A DNA stretch of 64,000 nucleotides, taken from assembly GCA_964627035.1 (NCBI GenBank), contig CAZVKN010000010.1, forward strand, positions 1 through 64,000, read 5' to 3'. The position numbers and the translations under genes are program-made. This DNA comes from CAZVKN01 sp964627035. Lineage in GTDB: Bacteria; Electryoneota; AABM5-125-24; Hatepunaeales; Hatepunaeaceae. The notes beneath the pieces were generated by a model that was given only the letters and a program-made list of their open reading frames with translations, was not told where the DNA came from and searched no databases. Below are positions 1 through 7,700 of the stretch, piece after piece. Every line of letters begins with the position of its first letter. Within the stretch, counting starts at the first letter, position 1.

Positions 1-77
1 ATATAAGTCCATAACACTAAATATAATTTAGTGCAAGAACTTAAGCAATCACCATAAATTAAATTTGTGAGTATAAA

Positions 78-293
78 ATGCCGATTGATCAAAAACTTTT
101 AGAAATACTTGTCTGTCCTGAGACCAAGGCAGATTTGGTGTTGGATGGGGAGACATTGGTCAGCGTTGATCCTGAAACACGCAGACGTTACCGCATTGAG
201 GATAACATCCCCGTTATGTTGATTGATGAATCCGAACAATTGTCTCAGGAAGAGTGGGAACAGATTCTGAAAAAGCACGGTAAAGAAATATGA
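78..293 (+). CDS. UPF0434/Trm112-like small protein (YcaR type)
   Basis: A 71-residue protein with the UPF0434 layout: an N-terminal LLEILVCP motif, a central short beta region and the IPVML sequence near residue 45. Family members resemble the Trm112 zinc-binding partner of methyltransferases; the role of bacterial YcaR proteins is not well defined. Family members often carry CPxC plus a second cysteine pair, but here the first site reads CPETK and no other cysteine is present, so it is unlikely to bind zinc. Its stop overlaps the pyrE start by 4 nt (ATGA), so the two are translationally coupled. Identification rests on recognised motifs only. Confidence 0.8.
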   Translation: MPIDQKLLEILVCPETKADLVLDGETLVSVDPETRRRYRIEDNIPVMLIDESEQLSQEEWEQILKKHGKEI

Positions 294-970
294 CAGAAGC
301 AGTTGACGCAAAGCTGACTACTCAGATTGCCGAGATGACATCGCTGCTGCTGTGGGAGAATGGAGCGGTGAAGATCAATGCGGAAGAACCGTTTAAGCTT
401 GCTTCCGGTAATCGCAGCCCATTATATATCAATTGCAGGCAGGTCTTTTCTGATCCTCTCTTTATGAATCTGTTTAATTCCTTTGCTGCAATCATCATAG
501 ACCGGAATCAGATTAAAGTTGATATGTTTGCGGGTGGTGAAACAGCAGGAATTCCATACGCAGCATACCTCGCACATTCTAAAAACCTACCGATGCTCTA
601 TGTCCGCAAGAAAGCCAAGAGCTATGGTATCGCATCCAAAGTTGAAGGTGGAAGCCCGGACGGTAAGCATGTTATGCTGATTGAGGATTTGATTACTGAT
701 GGTGGCAGCAAGATAGGATTCATCGAAGCATTGCGAGCAGGTGGTGGTACTGTTACGGATGCACTCGTGCTGTTTGACCGCAATCAAGGGGGAGATGAGA
801 CCTTGAAGAAGACAGGTGTAAACCTGATTTCGGTGACTGATCTTGCCACAGCGCTCAAAGTTGCCGGGGAGAATAATATCCTTACTGCTCAAGATCTTGA
901 AACGGTTTATAGCTACCTGAAAGATCCGGAGCAGTGGCATCAGCAGCGAGGACTGGAGTTTAACGGCTAA
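290..970 (+). CDS. pyrE: orotate phosphoribosyltransferase
   Basis: A 226-residue type I phosphoribosyltransferase that joins orotate to PRPP to give OMP in cytosolic pyrimidine synthesis. The PRPP-binding loop is visible as MLIEDLITDGGSK (about residues 125-137), preceded by the VRKKAKSYG segment that carries the catalytic-loop lysines in this family. FKLASGNRSPLYINCR near residue 36 matches the N-terminal substrate region. Length is normal for the family. It overlaps the upstream small gene by 4 nt and is followed by a 166-nt gap filled with palindromes. No pyrimidine attenuator was recognised. Confidence 0.95.
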   Translation: MTEAVDAKLTTQIAEMTSLLLWENGAVKINAEEPFKLASGNRSPLYINCRQVFSDPLFMNLFNSFAAIIIDRNQIKVDMFAGGETAGIPYAAYLAHSKNLPMLYVRKKAKSYGIASKVEGGSPDGKHVMLIEDLITDGGSKIGFIEALRAGGGTVTDALVLFDRNQGGDETLKKTGVNLISVTDLATALKVAGENNILTAQDLETVYSYLKDPEQWHQQRGLEFNG

Positions 971-992
971 CCGTTTAATGATATTGAATCCT

Positions 993-1111
993 GCTGTCAG
1001 CCTCCAAGGCTGACGGCTAAAAGGGGAGCAGTTGCATTTCTGTCACTGTAGGACGGACAAGAATGTCCGTCCTACCCCAAATCGCGTCTGTCAGGCACGG
1101 CGACCTGACAG
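993..1111. repeat. bipartite hairpin element, copy 1 (degenerate, split)
   Basis: Intergenic between pyrE and trmO. A hairpin of the GTCAGCC/GGCTGAC type (993-1017) is followed about 70 bp later by a GTCAGG-C...ACCTGAC type hairpin (1088-1111) with the ACGGCG-like loop seen in the other copies. The spacing is wider than the usual 20-30 bp because another palindrome sits between them. No terminal inverted repeats were recognised around this copy. Confidence 0.7.
1048..1075. repeat. perfect 12-bp-arm palindrome
   Basis: GTAGGACGGACA (1048-1059) and TGTCCGTCCTAC (1064-1075) are exact reverse complements around an AGAA loop. It begins with GTAG and ends with CTAC like the long palindromes at 38.5 and 39.6 kb, so it may belong to the same broad group. 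It has no T-tract and is unlikely to be an intrinsic terminator. Confidence 0.85.
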
Positions 1112-1136
1112 CGGACAAATTCGCAAGGTCGGATAA

Positions 1137-1610
1137 ATGTTTACTCCCGTTGAAATAGGTCGCATTCTGACCTCTTATGAAACTCCCAAAGGGACTCCGA
1201 TCCAGACTTCCTTCTCCAGCGATGAGCAGGCGGAAGTCCACATTCATGAACAGTTTCGAGATGGTCTTGAGGATCTCATCGGATTCTCGCATATATGGCT
1301 GATAACCTGGATGGATCGAAGCAAGCCTTACAAGATGAAAGTAATACCCTATCGTGACACTGTTCATCGGGGTCTGTTTGCTACACGCTCACCAAATCGT
1401 CCTAATCCGATTGCGCTCTCTTCAGTTAAACTAATCTCAGTTGATGTGAGTGATGGAATTCTGATCGTGAGTGGAGTGGATTTTCTGAACAACACGCCTC
1501 TGCTGGATATCAAACCATATATCCCGACAGATTGTCACTCTGATATCCGAACAGGGTGGTTTGACAAGGGAGTTGACACACGGATAGCCGACAACCGCTT
1601 CCATGAGTAG
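1137..1610 (+). CDS. trmO: tRNA (adenine(37)-N6)-methyltransferase, TrmO/TsaA family
   Basis: A 157-residue protein of the TsaA/TrmO family, SAM-dependent enzymes that N6-methylate threonylcarbamoyladenosine at position 37 of tRNA. Visible family signatures are the FSHIWLITWMD segment (about residues 49-59), ATRSPNRPNPIALS (about 83-96) and NNTPLLDIKPYIP (about 122-134). The protein is the short form without a long C-terminal extension. Its end overlaps the next gene by 8 nt, so it is probably co-transcribed with the YigZ homologue. Confidence 0.9.
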   Translation: MFTPVEIGRILTSYETPKGTPIQTSFSSDEQAEVHIHEQFRDGLEDLIGFSHIWLITWMDRSKPYKMKVIPYRDTVHRGLFATRSPNRPNPIALSSVKLISVDVSDGILIVSGVDFLNNTPLLDIKPYIPTDCHSDIRTGWFDKGVDTRIADNRFHE

Positions 1611-2217
1611 CAGCAGCTACTACTATCCTGTTAACAGTGCCGAATCAAAGCTTACCGAAAAAGGCTCACGCTTCCTCGGTTATGCAGCTCCGGCTTCGGA
1701 CGAAGCAGCCGCATTGGAAATCCTCAGTCAAAGACGAAAGAAATACTATAACGCAACACATAACTGCTGGGCTTTCCGTGTGGGTGATCCAAGTGATCCG
1801 CTCGAGAGATACAGCGATGACGGTGAACCGCACTTCACGGCAGGCAAACCCATCCTTGAGCAGATTAAGAAGCTGGAACCAATTGGAATTATCGTGATAG
1901 TGACACGTTGGTTTGGCGGAACCAAGCTGGGGAGGGGAGGATTGATACGTGCGTATGGCGGATGTGCTGCTGAGACACTCCGGCAAATATATATGAAGTC
2001 ACGAATCCCGAAAAGTCAATTTGTGGTGCAATGTGAATATGATGCTATCGGCATTGTAGAGCATGCGGTTTCAGCGTTCAGCGGCGAGGTCAAGTCGGGG
2101 AAGTACGAGCGGAGCGTTGAACTGACCGTATCGGTGCCGAGTGAATCAGCGGATCTGCTCAGGCAAAAGCTAATAGATGTAGGTAACGGAAGAATCGGGA
2201 TAGAAAGTGAACGATAA
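1603..2217 (+). CDS. yigZ: YigZ/IMPACT family protein
   Basis: A 204-residue protein of the conserved IMPACT/YigZ family. The N-terminal UPF0029 domain shows KYYNATHNCWAFRVG, RYSDDGEPHFTAGKPIL and the diagnostic VTRWFGGTKLGRGGLIRAYG block (about residues 100-119); a DUF1949-like C-terminal half follows. Eukaryotic IMPACT modulates GCN2; the bacterial role is not settled. It overlaps trmO by 8 nt and is followed by a stem-loop. Confidence 0.93.
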   Translation: MSSSSYYYPVNSAESKLTEKGSRFLGYAAPASDEAAALEILSQRRKKYYNATHNCWAFRVGDPSDPLERYSDDGEPHFTAGKPILEQIKKLEPIGIIVIVTRWFGGTKLGRGGLIRAYGGCAAETLRQIYMKSRIPKSQFVVQCEYDAIGIVEHAVSAFSGEVKSGKYERSVELTVSVPSESADLLRQKLIDVGNGRIGIESER

Positions 2218-2266
2218 AAAAATCTGGTTCTTCGCAGTTTCGTGTGGATTATACCAAAGTTACCTG

Positions 2267-2296
2267 GAGGGCGTCCCGATGAGTAGGGACGCCCTC
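2267..2296 (+). terminator. stem-loop after yigZ (possible terminator)
   Basis: GAGGGCGTCCC (2267-2277) pairs perfectly with GGGACGCCCTC (2286-2296) around an 8-nt loop. There is no clear T-run after the stem, so termination is only possible. The stem resembles the terminator stem at 63646-63682 (GGCTGTCCC/GGGACAGCC). Confidence 0.45.
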
Positions 2297-2368
2297 GACA
2301 CATTGTAATTTAAGTTCAAATTTAACATCATTTTGCATTCCACAAGACTTTGGGGCTTTTCCATTTTA

Positions 2369-2494
2369 CAGTCTTTCCGAGAATATAAATTGCTGTCAGG
2401 TCGCCGTACCTGACAGCCACCTGATTGATATTCTGCAAGTTAGGCTGTCAACCGCGGCGGGTTGACAGCGGATAATCCTATTTCGGACAGACTG
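2369..2494. repeat. bipartite hairpin element with terminal inverted repeats, copy 2
   Basis: A 126-bp element in the 320-nt gap between yigZ and mlaF. Left end CAGTCTTTCCGAGAAT (2369-2384) and right end ATTTCGGACAGACTG (2480-2494) are imperfect inverted repeats. Inside are hairpin A (2392-2418, arms CTGTCAGGT/ACCTGACAG, loop CGCCGT) and hairpin B (2444-2471, arms CTGTCAACC/GGTTGACAG), separated by a linker containing ATTGATA. Copy 6 at 63.7 kb has the same organisation. The rest of the gap holds the stem-loop at 2267-2296 and a small GCGGACT/AGTCCGC hairpin (2507-2523). Confidence 0.88.
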
Positions 2495-2537
2495 CTTCAT
2501 AGAAGAGCGGACTGAAAGTCCGCCATCCATGATGTTT

Positions 2538-3299
2538 TTAAAGACCTCCGGTTCGGAAAAACTGTTCCACTGATTCAATCTCACACTTCAATGCTTCTTC
2601 CAATGTACCGCTGAATACCATCTTGCCGTTTTCGAGATATGCAATTCTGTCAGCTATTCGTTTGATCGAGGCAATTTCATGCGTCACTACCACAATCGAG
2701 AGCCCTAACTCCTTCCGAAGCCTCAGAAGCAATTGATCCAGAAGGGATGATGTGACCGGATCAAGCCCGGCTGACGGCTCATCGCAGAACAAAAGCTGCG
2801 GATCGAGCGCAAGTGCACGTGCCAGTGAGGCTCGTTTTCTCATGCCACCTGACAGCTCTGACGGCATCCTGTCATCAGCACCTTCGAGCCCCACCTGATG
2901 CAGCTTTAGGCTGACAACCCGGTCTATAACCGATTGAGGGAGGCTAGTATGCTGCTCGATTGGGATTGCGATATTGGTGGCAAGAGTCTTCGATCCGAGA
3001 AGAGCCCCGTTCTGGAACATGACACCAATCTTTTTCAACAGTTTCTCACGCTCAATCTCATCAAGCTCCCACCAGTTTTGTTCAAACAGTTCCACGGTTC
3101 CGTTAGCGGGTTTGAGCAGACCGATGAAATGCTTGAGCAGAGTGGTTTTGCCGGATCCGCTCCCCCCGATTATTGCAAGTATCTCTCGTGGATGCACCTC
3201 AAGTGACACTCCATCAATGACTACCAATTCACCGTAGGCTGCAGTGAGATCGCTAACACTCGCTAACACCCGGACTTCATGTTCATTGTCATCATGCAT
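2538..3299 (-). CDS. mlaF: MCE/Mla-type ABC transporter ATP-binding protein
   Basis: ATPase subunit of a retrograde or anterograde phospholipid transporter of the MlaFEDB type. The Walker A motif GGSGSGKTT, the Q-loop segment GVMFQNGALL, the signature LSGGMRKRASLARAL and Walker B LLFCDEPSAGLDP are all present; the LSGGMRKR form is typical of MlaF-like ATPases. I place the start at 3299, giving an 8-nt overlap (ATGCATGA) with mlaE; an upstream ATG at 3323 would add eight residues rich in Cys/His/Met inside the mlaE coding end. It is the last gene of the operon. Confidence 0.92.
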   Translation of the reverse strand: MHDDNEHEVRVLASVSDLTAAYGELVVIDGVSLEVHPREILAIIGGSGSGKTTLLKHFIGLLKPANGTVELFEQNWWELDEIEREKLLKKIGVMFQNGALLGSKTLATNIAIPIEQHTSLPQSVIDRVVSLKLHQVGLEGADDRMPSELSGGMRKRASLARALALDPQLLFCDEPSAGLDPVTSSLLDQLLLRLRKELGLSIVVVTHEIASIKRIADRIAYLENGKMVFSGTLEEALKCEIESVEQFFRTGGL

Positions 3300-4398
3300 A
3301 GAACAGCAATCCCAACAATGCATCGGCGACTATTACTGCAAATATCGAAGCTACCACCGCTGAAGTAGTTGCTCTGCCAACACCTTCGGGACCGCCGGAA
3401 GCTCTAAACCCGAAGAATGCAGCGCAGATGACAATCAACCAGGCAAAGATCAGACTTTTAATCTGTCCGGTGATGATGTCCTTTAGAAACAGTGCGGTTT
3501 TCGCTTCAAGGATGAATGACTGTGGTGTTATGTCGAGAGCGCCGATAGATGCAACCAATCCACCAGATATACCGACAACTGTCGCCAGTATAGAGAGTAA
3601 AGGAATGGTGAGAGTTATACCCAATATCTTGGGAACCACGATATACCGGATCGGTCGAATCCCCATGACGACCAGTGCATCGGTTTCTTCCGTGACGTTC
3701 ATAGTGGAGATTTCAGCAGCGATTGCAGCGCCACTCCGTCCTGCCAGGATGATCGCCGTCATCAACGGTCCCATCTCACGTGCCATCGAGATGCAGACCA
3801 GATCAGCTACGTATATGTTCGCACCAAACTGACGAAGCTGAACCGCAGCCTGAAGGGCGAGCACCACACCGATAAGAAATGCAACGGTCAAAACTACCGG
3901 CAACGCTCCCACACCAATCTTCAGCGCTTGAGCCTGAGCTGCACCCGGGCGGTGTCCTTTACGATTCCATATCCCGACAATTGACCAATAGACCGATTCA
4001 GAGATCAGTATCAACATGTGACCGCCTGAAATCCACAGTTTACTGAACCATTCCTCAATTGCTGTGATTCCGTCGGTACTCTTCCCTTCCGATCCCTGTC
4101 TCACCTTTTTATATGCATAGTGCGCAAGTGCGGTTTCCACCTCTTCAGAAGCATTGATCAGAGCTATCTCTTTGGACTGAGATTTTGCCCTTGAAGCCAA
4201 CTCTTTAAGCAGTGCAGCACCGATGCTGTCAATGGCGGTGACTTCGGCAAGGTCAAGCTCAATAGATGTCAGGTCAGATGCTCCAATCCTACGTGTAAGA
4301 TCACTCAGCCAGCTTGCATCGCCATGAAGAAGCGATCCTGTGAGTTGAAATCCTGACTCGGTTGCTGTCAACTCAACGCTGTCTCGAGCTTCTGCCAT
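3292..4398 (-). CDS. mlaE: MlaE-type permease with N-terminal STAS domain
   Basis: A 368-residue inner-membrane permease of the MCE/Mla transporter. Residues about 1-100 form a STAS domain (LDLAEVTAIDSIGAALLKEL), which in E. coli is the separate protein MlaB; here it is fused. The rest is the MlaE/YrbE domain with GRSGAAIAAEISTM and EETDALVVMGI (about residues 225-250), which contact the ATPase in this family. The gene lies 2 nt after the beta-barrel-like gene and overlaps mlaF by 8 nt. A STAS-MlaE fusion is known in several phyla. Confidence 0.93.
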   Translation of the reverse strand: MAEARDSVELTATESGFQLTGSLLHGDASWLSDLTRRIGASDLTSIELDLAEVTAIDSIGAALLKELASRAKSQSKEIALINASEEVETALAHYAYKKVRQGSEGKSTDGITAIEEWFSKLWISGGHMLILISESVYWSIVGIWNRKGHRPGAAQAQALKIGVGALPVVLTVAFLIGVVLALQAAVQLRQFGANIYVADLVCISMAREMGPLMTAIILAGRSGAAIAAEISTMNVTEETDALVVMGIRPIRYIVVPKILGITLTIPLLSILATVVGISGGLVASIGALDITPQSFILEAKTALFLKDIITGQIKSLIFAWLIVICAAFFGFRASGGPEGVGRATTSAVVASIFAVIVADALLGLLFYA

Positions 4399-4400
4399 GA

Positions 4401-5948
4401 TTAGAATATGAAGTAGCTGATGCGAACCGAGACGAACTGCTCCTGCACCGTCCAGTCTGTGTCTATGGTTTCATTCAGGCGAAGGATATATTCAACAGAA
4501 ATGTTGCGAGTAACTGCAATGCTGGCGATATTCTCAAAGTCAGCTAAAGGTTTGGTTTCATCTCCAATCGGAAACAGTATGTCGAGTTCTGATGTAACTG
4601 TCAGATTGCGTAGGAGTGCCAGATTTGAGACTACTGATAATTCCACACCACGTACAAATTCATCCGATTTGCGAGTATATAGAGAATCATAATCCGAGGA
4701 CTGTTGATAAACGCTGTTGTTGTAGGTCTGACGATAACCGAAACCGGAACGGATGTTTAATCTTGATTTGAAAGTCCGTAGTAAGGTTACATTTACTCCG
4801 AGTCCCTCTTTCAAACCGAGTGGGAAAAATGACGGTTCGAGCTTTACTTCATTCACATCATATTCGTTCCTGTCAATACCTGACAGCCGCCTCAATGTAA
4901 TGTCGCGAGGTTCACCGAACCGTTTTCTGGTTGGAAACAAGTGTGTGGTAACTTCAAACCGACCATAGCCTCCTATCCATGGAAGCAAATAATACACATA
5001 GGTATTCTTCATCTGAAGGCGATCTTGAGAGATTTGAAAATTCTCACTTTGTTGACGCAATGCTCCGATCTCAAGCAGATTGTTGGAAAAGTAGTAATGA
5101 GGCAAATTATCATACAGCACACGATTCTCAATCTGACTCAGTACTGAAAAGTTAGTCTCAACTTCTTCACTTGAACCGTCATTTGCAGAATTAAGGATAA
5201 TGCTGCCGTGAAATGCGCCGAACAGTCGTAAGTTCCGTCGTTGACGCAGCTGTGCGGTCGAGGTTAAGATACCTGCGCCGGTGAAGTCAAGTGTTTCCGA
5301 GTTGATGACAATGGTGTATGGAGTGTATGTACCTGATACAAGCAGTAAGGTTGTGAAGTTCTCTAAAGTATTTATGTCTCTTCCACGCTCCACAATTTTG
5401 TATAGACCTGCCGGAATAATTATGGTCTGGAGCTTCTCACCGAGTTCGGGGTTGATTGCAGGAATTACACCGTAACTTTCAAATGTTTCAACCTTATATA
5501 TCTGGAGGTCTTGCTTCATGTAATTACGAAGTTCATCAATCACCTCAACCGTAACTGCACACCAATCCGGTTCAATTATGACGGTCTGATCACGTTTAAG
5601 ATCAACTATTCTGCTGATACGCTGCTCAATTGAACCTGTACCGAGGCTGACCGTATAACGCCCCGGTAGCAGGAAAATACTCGTACCTGTATTCTGCTCA
5701 TCAATCTGCTTGCCATCTTTGAACACAGCATATTGCGGTTCGTTTGCGCCGTCAGTAATGGTTGGAACAAATATCCGTCCCATCCCTTTCTGGTCATCGC
5801 GACCTTCGAGATATAGCTGCTCGGATGGCGACGGTGTGAGCCAGGTTTTATACTGATCAGACTCTTGCGATGAACCGTTTGCCCATATCGGATCCACAAG
5901 GCATACCAACAACAGGAACAACAGTGATATTTTTGCCCGCTCACTCAT
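4401..5948 (-). CDS. uncharacterised outer-membrane beta-barrel-like protein in the MCE operon
   Basis: I choose the ATG at 5948 because it follows the upstream stop in an ATGAGTGA overlap and starts directly at a signal peptide (MSERAKISLLFLLLVCLVDP... cleaved near IWANG). An upstream in-frame ATG at 6023 would lie inside the previous gene. The mature part begins with a PEGA-like segment (LLPGRYTVSLGTG..., about residues 85-145 from the 5948 start), then many alternating polar/aromatic strands, ending in VSVRISYFIF, a typical beta-barrel C-terminus. I recognise no named family. Its place between the periplasmic and inner-membrane Mla parts suggests an outer-membrane partner; that is inference. 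Confidence 0.75.
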   Translation of the reverse strand: MSERAKISLLFLLLVCLVDPIWANGSSQESDQYKTWLTPSPSEQLYLEGRDDQKGMGRIFVPTITDGANEPQYAVFKDGKQIDEQNTGTSIFLLPGRYTVSLGTGSIEQRISRIVDLKRDQTVIIEPDWCAVTVEVIDELRNYMKQDLQIYKVETFESYGVIPAINPELGEKLQTIIIPAGLYKIVERGRDINTLENFTTLLLVSGTYTPYTIVINSETLDFTGAGILTSTAQLRQRRNLRLFGAFHGSIILNSANDGSSEEVETNFSVLSQIENRVLYDNLPHYYFSNNLLEIGALRQQSENFQISQDRLQMKNTYVYYLLPWIGGYGRFEVTTHLFPTRKRFGEPRDITLRRLSGIDRNEYDVNEVKLEPSFFPLGLKEGLGVNVTLLRTFKSRLNIRSGFGYRQTYNNSVYQQSSDYDSLYTRKSDEFVRGVELSVVSNLALLRNLTVTSELDILFPIGDETKPLADFENIASIAVTRNISVEYILRLNETIDTDWTVQEQFVSVRISYFIF

Positions 5949-6615
5949 CCGATGCTTCAATCTTTTCCTGTTCCATCTTATGGAAATAATCCACAACATC
6001 ACCGAGAAATTTGTCAACTTCACTCTGGACTATATCGCTGATAGCTTTGGCAAAGATGGGCATCTTCTGACCCTTCTCAGCATGTATCGGTAGTTCGCGA
6101 TCAAACTCATGACGTAACAGAAGCGCACCATTATCGGAATCTAACAGCTCATAAGCCATCTTCAGATGTGCGGCGGTATAATCCTCGCTGTCATATCGCT
6201 CAATCTGAATGATCTTACCGGATATTTCGTAATCCGGTTTTGTGTCAAGGAATTCTCGTTGGCATTTTTCAAATATCTTATAGCTGTTAATGTGATGAGA
6301 AAGTAGATCAGCAATAGCTATTTGTGGTTTGACCGCCCATAAGCTGTAACGATAATAATTTATCTGATGCGATGAATAACGGGCGACTATGCGGATTTTA
6401 TCAAATGAACGAGGTATTTTGAAAGTGGAGACCAGAGTACGATATGGAAACGGTTTATCTATCTTAAAATTACGATCACCGGTATCGGGTGAATAATCTA
6501 TTAGATAGTACTTTGTCTCAACGCGAGTGGGAGCACAACTCATCAGAAACAGCAACGACAGCAGTGTGCTAAATCCAATCAATTGACCATATCTTTTCAG
6601 ATTACTTTGTTTCAT
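5941..6615 (-). CDS. ABC-type transport auxiliary lipoprotein (PqiC/YmbA-like)
   Basis: A lipoprotein of about 224 residues. The start at 6615 gives a short basic N-terminus, a hydrophobic stretch and the lipobox LFLMSC; an upstream ATG at 6681 would read through mlaD and add no signal. The segment RVETKYYLIDYS and later YRYSLWAVKPQIAIADLL resemble the PqiC/ABC_trans_aux family (PF03886), periplasmic or outer-membrane partners of MCE proteins. It starts one base after the mlaD stop and overlaps the barrel-like gene by 8 nt. Assignment is by pattern plus context. Confidence 0.75.
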   Translation of the reverse strand: MKQSNLKRYGQLIGFSTLLSLLFLMSCAPTRVETKYYLIDYSPDTGDRNFKIDKPFPYRTLVSTFKIPRSFDKIRIVARYSSHQINYYRYSLWAVKPQIAIADLLSHHINSYKIFEKCQREFLDTKPDYEISGKIIQIERYDSEDYTAAHLKMAYELLDSDNGALLLRHEFDRELPIHAEKGQKMPIFAKAISDIVQSEVDKFLGDVVDYFHKMEQEKIEASDE

Positions 6616-6616
6616 A

Positions 6617-7555
6617 CTATTCCTCCCGTCCAATTTCAGGCACAGCCGTCCCCCTGAGCAGCAGAGATGGATCCTCAGCAATAATTCGGGTGAACTCGTT
6701 AAAAAACTCTAAGCTTTCCCGCATCACCTCCAATGAAGTCAGCAGGTCCTGCCGTCCTTTGATCAGTGTCAAGTCAAAGTGGGTAAAGGTAGTCTCAATT
6801 TGTTCTAAAGTCTCCTGCAGTCCGGTAACAGTTTCGCCGATGTGAGCCAGTCTGATGTTCTCAGTGGTACTGTCCAAATTGGCAAAGGCACGCCGTAACT
6901 CTTGCGATGTTGCTAATTCACGGATACCGTAAGCGGCAGTGTCAAGGTTGGCAATTGTGTTGGCAATCGGCAGACGATTCTCAGATAGTATCCCGTGGAT
7001 GTCGCCGAGTACTGTGGTTGTGGTTTCAACAAGAGCGATGAATTTATCGCGATTCTCACCGCCTGTTAAGCCGATCAGATTGGTAAGTACTAATTCCAGT
7101 TTCTCGGATACCGCCTCCGCCCTACCGGAAATCATTTGGAGGGGAGATACCCCTGCCGGGATCTCCGAACCGGCAGACAACAGATCAGCTTGACCTGATC
7201 CTCCTTCAAGCTCAATAATCTTCAATCCAGTCAGCGAAAGGGAGACAATAACCGCCTTCACATCATCTTTGACCGGCGTTCCCTCTTGAAGCGAGAGTGT
7301 AATAACGACAGTTTCCACTTCATCCGGATCAATATATATCTCATCCACTCGACCGACACGGACTCCATGATACTTGACCTGCGCACCGATCTCCACACCG
7401 CTGACAGACATATCGCGGTAACGGATGAAGTACTCATCTCGTTGTTCGAACATGCGAGTGCCTGTAATGACAATCAAGAGAGAAATCAGCACTCCTCCCG
7501 AAATCATCAGGAATAGACCTAATCTGACTTTTTGTGCGCGAGTTATTTCAAGCAT
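6617..7555 (-). CDS. mlaD: MCE-domain substrate-binding protein (MlaD-like)
   Basis: A 312-residue protein anchored by one N-terminal membrane helix (about residues 12-30). The MCE domain follows (about 38-120): YFIRYRDMSVSGVEIGAQVKYHGVRVGRVDEI is the recognisable core. The C-terminal 180 residues are helical, as in proteins that form a channel above the hexameric MCE ring. It is the first gene of the five-gene operon, so promoter elements should lie in 7556-7700, which is mostly filled by a long inverted repeat. Confidence 0.92.
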   Translation of the reverse strand: MLEITRAQKVRLGLFLMISGGVLISLLIVITGTRMFEQRDEYFIRYRDMSVSGVEIGAQVKYHGVRVGRVDEIYIDPDEVETVVITLSLQEGTPVKDDVKAVIVSLSLTGLKIIELEGGSGQADLLSAGSEIPAGVSPLQMISGRAEAVSEKLELVLTNLIGLTGGENRDKFIALVETTTTVLGDIHGILSENRLPIANTIANLDTAAYGIRELATSQELRRAFANLDSTTENIRLAHIGETVTGLQETLEQIETTFTHFDLTLIKGRQDLLTSLEVMRESLEFFNEFTRIIAEDPSLLLRGTAVPEIGREE

Positions 7556-7583
7556 TGTGATGCGATGAAGTTAGTTTTATTAC

Positions 7584-7658
7584 ACCACGAAGTACACGAA
7601 GATCACGAAGTAATACTTTTATTAGTTTTTCCTTCGTGTTCTTCGTGAGCTTCGTGGT
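7584..7658. repeat. CACGAAG-type long inverted repeat
   Basis: The left arm (7584-7610) starts ACCACGAAGTACACGAAG and the right arm (7631-7658) ends GAGCTTCGTGGT; the arms are near reverse complements around a T-rich centre. It lies between the divergent-free ends of the RND gene and mlaD (both on the minus strand) and could form a long hairpin that ends or insulates transcription. A one-armed relative is at 14327-14346. Confidence 0.8.
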
Positions 7659-7700
7659 AGTTTCAGTATATAAGTTGTATAAAGATAGTTATAAAATCTA

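Noticed and set aside
1017..1367. Minus-strand frame of about 116 codons across the pyrE-trmO gap
   Set aside because: It covers palindromic repeats and the antisense of the clear trmO gene; no support.
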